From: Opitutia bacterium
Lineage (GTDB): Bacteria; Verrucomicrobiota; Verrucomicrobiia; Opitutales; UBA953
Length of the DNA stretch: 9,224 nt
Direction of reading: 5' to 3'
Assembly (NCBI GenBank): GCA_003485955.1
Contig: DNHH01000112.1
Span: forward strand, 1,429 to 10,652
Shown: one piece after another, positions 6,093 through 9,224 of the stretch
Layout of the letters: every line of letters starts with the position of its first letter
How positions within the stretch are numbered: the stretch's first letter is position 1
Translations under genes and position numbers: made by a program
Notes under the pieces: model-generated
What the model was told of the DNA's origin: nothing
Databases searched by the model: none
What the model saw: only the letters and a program-made list of their open reading frames with translations

Positions 6093-6132
6093 TGGACAAT
6101 TGCCCTGTCTTTTTAGTTAGACAAGTTGTCCA
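6093..6132. terminator. Nested inverted repeat at a convergent junction (possible bidirectional terminator)
   Basis: Outer arms TGGACAA (6093-6099) and TTGTCCA (6126-6132) and inner arms TGTCT (6106-6110) and AGACA (6119-6123) form one nested, interrupted hairpin with an 8-base apical loop. It lies between the arsC stop at 6071 and the end of the NTF2-like gene, overlapping its TAA (6117-6119). Seven Ts at 6074-6080 lie before it on the plus strand and would be an A-run on the minus strand, so the classic T-run after the stem is missing in both directions. Confidence 0.4.
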
Positions 6133-6524
6133 CCGTCAAGTGGCGTAAGCGAGAAGTGCGAATGGATAGCGACCCATGCGTCGGCTATACCTTCGCGCAC
6201 AAGCACGATGGTGGACCGTCCCTGACGTAAACCTCCATCAGAACTGCGTTGAGATGACCACTTTGAAAAGACAATCGCAGTACGGCCGTTATCTGAAACA
6301 TGACACGTTGTTGAATCTGGCTCAAATTCAAAGTGCTGCGTCTTTTGCCAAGTGATTGACCATTGCCGGTCTACGAGAGAATCAAGGTCATGGACATCGT
6401 CTGCCAATGTCCCAAAGCTGCGCACGTTGGGTGAGAAAAGCTTCCGTCCTGCCGAAAAATTTCGTGTGCGCACTGCCGCTTCGAAGCTGTCCATCCATGT
6501 GATGACATCAGGCGGGAGGTTCAT
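6117..6524 (-). CDS. NTF2/SnoaL-like (DUF4440-type) small protein, 135 aa from the preferred start
   Basis: The protein has the layout of an NTF2-fold family member (SnoaL/DUF4440/ketosteroid-isomerase-like): a first helix ITWMDSFEAAVRTRNF, a RKLFSPNVRSFGT stretch, DLDSLVDRQWSITWQKTQHFEFE, then strands with TAIVFSKWSS, GRSTIVLVREGIADAWVAIHSHFS and a short tail. These form a cone-shaped barrel that may bind a small hydrophobic ligand or act as an isomerase; no specific substrate can be inferred. The longer frame begins at ATG 6545-6543, but the ATG at 6524-6522 is preferred because it forms an ATGA overlap with the upstream stop (TGA 6523-6521), the usual sign of translational coupling, and the extra seven residues (MVKKIFS) add nothing family-like. 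No signal peptide. Last gene of the sulfatase operon. Confidence 0.8.
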   Translation of the reverse strand: MNLPPDVITWMDSFEAAVRTRNFSAGRKLFSPNVRSFGTLADDVHDLDSLVDRQWSITWQKTQHFEFEPDSTTCHVSDNGRTAIVFSKWSSQRSSDGGLRQGRSTIVLVREGIADAWVAIHSHFSLTPLDGGQLV

Positions 6525-7696
6525 TGAAAATATTTTTTTAACCACTCAAGCCATCTTGGTAAAGTGTATGAATTAGAACCACGAAGGGTGCGCATGAGTT
6601 GATCAGCAATATCAACCCGATTTTTTTGTCGCGCAACTGCTTCCATCCTCGTGATTAGGTAACGGTTCGGCTTCTGCATCTCATTTTTCAGGCGACAAAG
6701 ATTTGCAAGTTCACTGATTGAGCAAGGATTAGGGAATGCAGCTGAGCGTGGTGAACCCGAAATCCAGAGGCAGGCTTGGGTCGCAATGCACTTAAAGCAA
6801 TGGCCACAATTGAAGGGAAGATGGTTGAGTTGCCAGCATACCCTTAATCGATCCGTTAGATTAGACTGGGCTAGCAATTCTGTAATCTTACCAAGCTTGT
6901 CTAAGTCTTGGCCATGCTGTCGATAGGCAACGATTTCGCTACTAAATAGCGGATCAGTTTCTGGGTGCGAACCCCAAGGAATTAGGAGTGCCTCAGTGCA
7001 AAATGTCGACGGGATGATGACTTCCTCGAACCAAGGCTCTAAGCATGCCAGCGCTGCTGCGAGCCAGATACCGTGGGATTCCTTTTCCCAATCTAGCCGC
7101 GGCCGGACAGCTTCGCATTCACGAAGGTTTGTGCGCAGTTGATAAGACTCGGCGGCATAATCGTGCAAAATATCAGCACTATTCTTCCACGCGCTTTCAA
7201 ACTCTGCCGTACGATTGAGGGGGATATCAAATCCGTGCACCATTAGACCTGCGTGACGGCGGTGGGGGTTTCGGTTAAGTAATGTCTGGCAGCTGTCAAC
7301 CCCACCTGAGAAGGCCTGGAGAGTGCCATTGGCTCCAGGCATCCGTATGCATGGAGCGTCAGGTATGTCCAATGTGACACACTGCAGACGCTGTGGAATC
7401 CAACGTGCGTAGGTCTTAGCCCAGAGAGTGAGATTTTGGCGAGTAATCTTATCGACTCCGTGCCCGCAGTATAAGTCGAGCCCATGAATCATCGCTATGG
7501 GTAAGCAAGCGAGTAAGAATGGCCGTGGATTTATCTGCGCCTGATTTGCGTTTGGTGCGGTGAATTCGAAGAAGATGTGGTACTCACGGTCATTCGGAAA
7601 TTTTAAATACCCATCGAGTCGTACAGTGTTTCCGCTGACCTTGGGAATTTCTAGTCTAAGGTTAAGTTTACCGTGATTGTGTGCCGCTACTTTCAT
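6521..7696 (-). CDS. PP-loop ATPase (SGGVDS family) with C-terminal Cys-cluster, 391 aa
   Basis: A cytoplasmic N-type ATP pyrophosphatase-like protein. Residues 1-115 form an unrecognised N-terminal part. Then LQAFSGGVDSCQTLL (126-140) gives the PP-loop SGGVDS (130-135), which binds ATP and AMPylates a substrate in QueC, asparagine synthetase, TilS and related enzymes. HGFDIPL (154-160), EKESHGIWLAAALA (204-217), and PSTF..EALLIPWGSHPETDPLFSS (229-253) follow. NCGHCFKC (296-303; Cys297, Cys300, Cys303) resembles the zinc site of QueC-like enzymes, and a Lys/Arg-rich helical tail ends the protein. I recall a set of uncharacterised PP-loop proteins with the same HGFDIPL, WGSHP..DPL and NCG.C.KC pattern, often near sugar or polysaccharide genes. 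Substrate unknown. It starts 11 bp after the sulfatase stop and overlaps the next gene by ATGA. It differs from QueC in the long N-terminal part. Confidence 0.85.
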   Translation of the reverse strand: MKVAAHNHGKLNLRLEIPKVSGNTVRLDGYLKFPNDREYHIFFEFTAPNANQAQINPRPFLLACLPIAMIHGLDLYCGHGVDKITRQNLTLWAKTYARWIPQRLQCVTLDIPDAPCIRMPGANGTLQAFSGGVDSCQTLLNRNPHRRHAGLMVHGFDIPLNRTAEFESAWKNSADILHDYAAESYQLRTNLRECEAVRPRLDWEKESHGIWLAAALACLEPWFEEVIIPSTFCTEALLIPWGSHPETDPLFSSEIVAYRQHGQDLDKLGKITELLAQSNLTDRLRVCWQLNHLPFNCGHCFKCIATQACLWISGSPRSAAFPNPCSISELANLCRLKNEMQKPNRYLITRMEAVARQKNRVDIADQLMRTLRGSNSYTLPRWLEWLKKYFQ

Positions 7697-7707
7697 GTAA
7701 TCGGTAG

Positions 7708-9192
7708 TTAAGACCCTGGATAAGGTACGGGTTGACCTGTTTTAATGACAGTGGGCATGAGAGCGCCGCGTTCGCGGAGTAGCTTGCCCAGTAGCTTAGC
7801 TAGCAAGGCGGTACGGGCGGGCTCGCTGGCGGCAAGGTCGTTATTCTCACTGATGTCGGCGTCGAGGTTGTAAAGCTCCAGCTTACGCGAGGCGTGGTGG
7901 TAGATCAGTTTCCATGGTCCACTTCGCAACGCGCTGAACGGGTCCTGTCCGCTGTAATTGTTGGGGAAGTGCCAAACGAGCGGACGACCCGGGGTGATCG
8001 AACCGGGCTGGCGGAATTCGGGAGCGAGGCTGGCGCCGTCGACGCTCTGCGTGACTTTACCTTTCCAATCGATACCGGCGAGGTCGAGCACGGTCGGGAA
8101 GATATCGTCGATGACAACAGGCGTGTCATTGGTCGTGCTGGCGGCTGTGACGCCTGGCCAATATGCTAACATGGGTACACGCACGCCGCCTTCATAGGGA
8201 TTAAGTTTATGACCACGGAGGGGTAGGTTGGGAGGGCATTGGCTGGGTGAGCCGTTGTCAGAGAGGAATACGATGATGGTGTTGTCTGCGATACCGAGAC
8301 GTTTGAGGGCGGCGCGAAGATCGCCCAAAGACTTGTCCATCCCTTCAATCATGGAAGCCAATGTGGCCTCAGCTGGCTTTAGTCCTTGATCGATATACTT
8401 TTGATAGAACCGCATATCTTTTTCCCACGGTGCATGCACCGCATAGTGTGACATGTAGAGGTAGAAGGGTTTGCGGTCGCCTACGGATTGCTCGACAGCT
8501 TTGATGGCTTCAAGCGTTAGCGCCTCAGTCAAGTAGACGTCTTTGCCATGGTAAGCTTCGAGCCCTGGGACGTCCCAGTGTTTTTCGGCGCCACGCCACT
8601 TACCGCTAAAGTTTTTATCGCCACTGTAACTGCCCGGTCCGCCCGCGGCATGCCCCGCAATGTTGATATCAAATCCAAGACTCAACGGATTCTCTCCCGG
8701 TGTGTGCATGGCCCCAAAGTGTGCTTTTCCCACGTGGATTGTGCGGTAACCTGCAGTGCGTAAAAGTTGCGGTAGCGTAGTAGCACTTACCGTACGTTGA
8801 ACGTTTGGAGAAGGACTGAAACCATTGAGAGGCCATTCAGGTAAAGTGAGGGTAGGGTGTTTACCGTCAGGTCCCTTGTCGCGCTGGAGTGTCCAGTTGG
8901 TGACGCCATGACGTGCTACATTCATACCCGTCAGTGCACTGATGCGCGAAGGGGAGCAAACGGCGGATGCATATGCCTGAGTGAATTTTACGCCATCCGC
9001 AGCTAATTTCTCCATGTTTGGAGTACGATAGCGACGGTTTAGTTCAGTGGCTTGAGTGTGAAAAGGTACCGACGTTTCCTGCCAGCCCATGTCATCGACT
9101 AAAAAGAAAATGATATTTGGTCTGTCTGCGGCTGTAGCTGTCTTTGTTAGAGAAAAAAGACACAGAAGAGGGATTAAAATACCACTGTGCAT
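7708..9192 (-). CDS. Secreted sulfatase, formylglycine-dependent (S1 type), 494 aa
   Basis: Hydrolyses sulfate esters, most likely on glycans, in the periplasm or outside the cell. A Sec signal peptide covers residues 1-21 (hydrophobic ILIPLLCLFSL, cleavage near ATA). The mature part starts with RPNIIFFLVDDMGW, whose Asp33/Asp34 bind Ca2+. The sulfatase signature is CSPSR (79-83) in CSPSRISALTG; Cys79 is the residue converted to formylglycine, so a maturation enzyme (FGE or anSME) must exist elsewhere. Other active-site elements are VGKAHFG (154-160), MSHYAVHAPW (247-256), FLSDNG (309-314) and RGHK (326-329). The C-terminal part has the usual RSGPWKLIYHH...LELYNL...NDLA pattern (423-453). Length is normal. 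The ATG at 9192-9190 is the first of the frame; only 32 bp upstream are visible, and they hold no recognisable promoter. It heads the operon with the PP-loop ATPase and NTF2-like genes. Exact substrate cannot be told from sequence. Confidence 0.95.
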   Translation of the reverse strand: MHSGILIPLLCLFSLTKTATAADRPNIIFFLVDDMGWQETSVPFHTQATELNRRYRTPNMEKLAADGVKFTQAYASAVCSPSRISALTGMNVARHGVTNWTLQRDKGPDGKHPTLTLPEWPLNGFSPSPNVQRTVSATTLPQLLRTAGYRTIHVGKAHFGAMHTPGENPLSLGFDINIAGHAAGGPGSYSGDKNFSGKWRGAEKHWDVPGLEAYHGKDVYLTEALTLEAIKAVEQSVGDRKPFYLYMSHYAVHAPWEKDMRFYQKYIDQGLKPAEATLASMIEGMDKSLGDLRAALKRLGIADNTIIVFLSDNGSPSQCPPNLPLRGHKLNPYEGGVRVPMLAYWPGVTAASTTNDTPVVIDDIFPTVLDLAGIDWKGKVTQSVDGASLAPEFRQPGSITPGRPLVWHFPNNYSGQDPFSALRSGPWKLIYHHASRKLELYNLDADISENNDLAASEPARTALLAKLLGKLLRERGALMPTVIKTGQPVPYPGS

Positions 9193-9224
9193 GTCTTCTG
9201 TAAACTGGCGAGAGGGTATCTTTT

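Noticed and set aside
5866..6099. Minus-strand 77-codon frame opposite arsC
   Set aside because: It is antisense to the conserved catalytic part of arsC and has no recognisable feature.
7894..8197. Plus-strand frames at 7894-8169 and 7958-8197
   Set aside because: They are antisense to the sulfatase C-terminal half and have no family motif.
1..9224. A defence system, CRISPR array, insertion sequence or prophage
   Set aside because: No regularly spaced repeats, transposase or integrase motifs, terminal inverted repeats, or known defence domains were found on either strand.

Overview
The window looks like a piece of a Verrucomicrobiota or Planctomycetota-type chromosome, with aquatic Verrucomicrobiota my first guess. 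The reasons are a formylglycine-type sulfatase with a signal peptide, two adjacent Tat-signal Gfo/Idh/MocA oxidoreductases of the kind abundant in those phyla, and a near absence of Shine-Dalgarno sequences before the start codons. The taxonomic call is inference from gene content; no marker gene is present. No tRNA, rRNA, transposase, CRISPR array or phage gene was seen, and no stretch longer than 300 bases lacks a gene.

Layout, left to right. (1) 1-185, plus strand: the last 60 or so codons of a ChrR-like cupin. (2) 220-727, minus strand: a short pterin-4a-carbinolamine dehydratase followed by a 77-residue conserved-looking hypothetical protein. (3) 853-3498, minus strand: a two-gene operon of exported Gfo/Idh/MocA oxidoreductases separated by 6 bp. 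(4) 3619-4998, minus strand: a PaaK/CapK-like adenylate-forming enzyme. (5) 5087-6071, plus strand: a secreted DUF6174-like protein and a thioredoxin-type arsenate reductase (ArsC), divergent from (4) across an 88 bp intergenic region that carries a perfect inverted repeat. (6) 6117-9192, minus strand: sulfatase, PP-loop ATPase (SGGVDS family) and an NTF2/SnoaL-like protein, packed as an apparent operon with an 11 bp gap and then an ATGA stop/start overlap. This operon converges on arsC over a nested inverted repeat.

How the genes may fit together. The sulfatase and the two exported oxidoreductases fit growth on sulfated or otherwise modified glycans: sulfate removal and sugar oxidation or isomerisation in the periplasm. 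The pterin dehydratase, cupin and ArsC look like independent housekeeping or stress genes. The two ATP-using activating enzymes (PaaK/CapK-like ligase and PP-loop ATPase) have no obvious pathway here. The most unusual arrangement is the tight sulfatase, PP-loop ATPase and NTF2-fold operon, which I do not recognise as a described system. There is no clear sign of a defence system or a mobile element.
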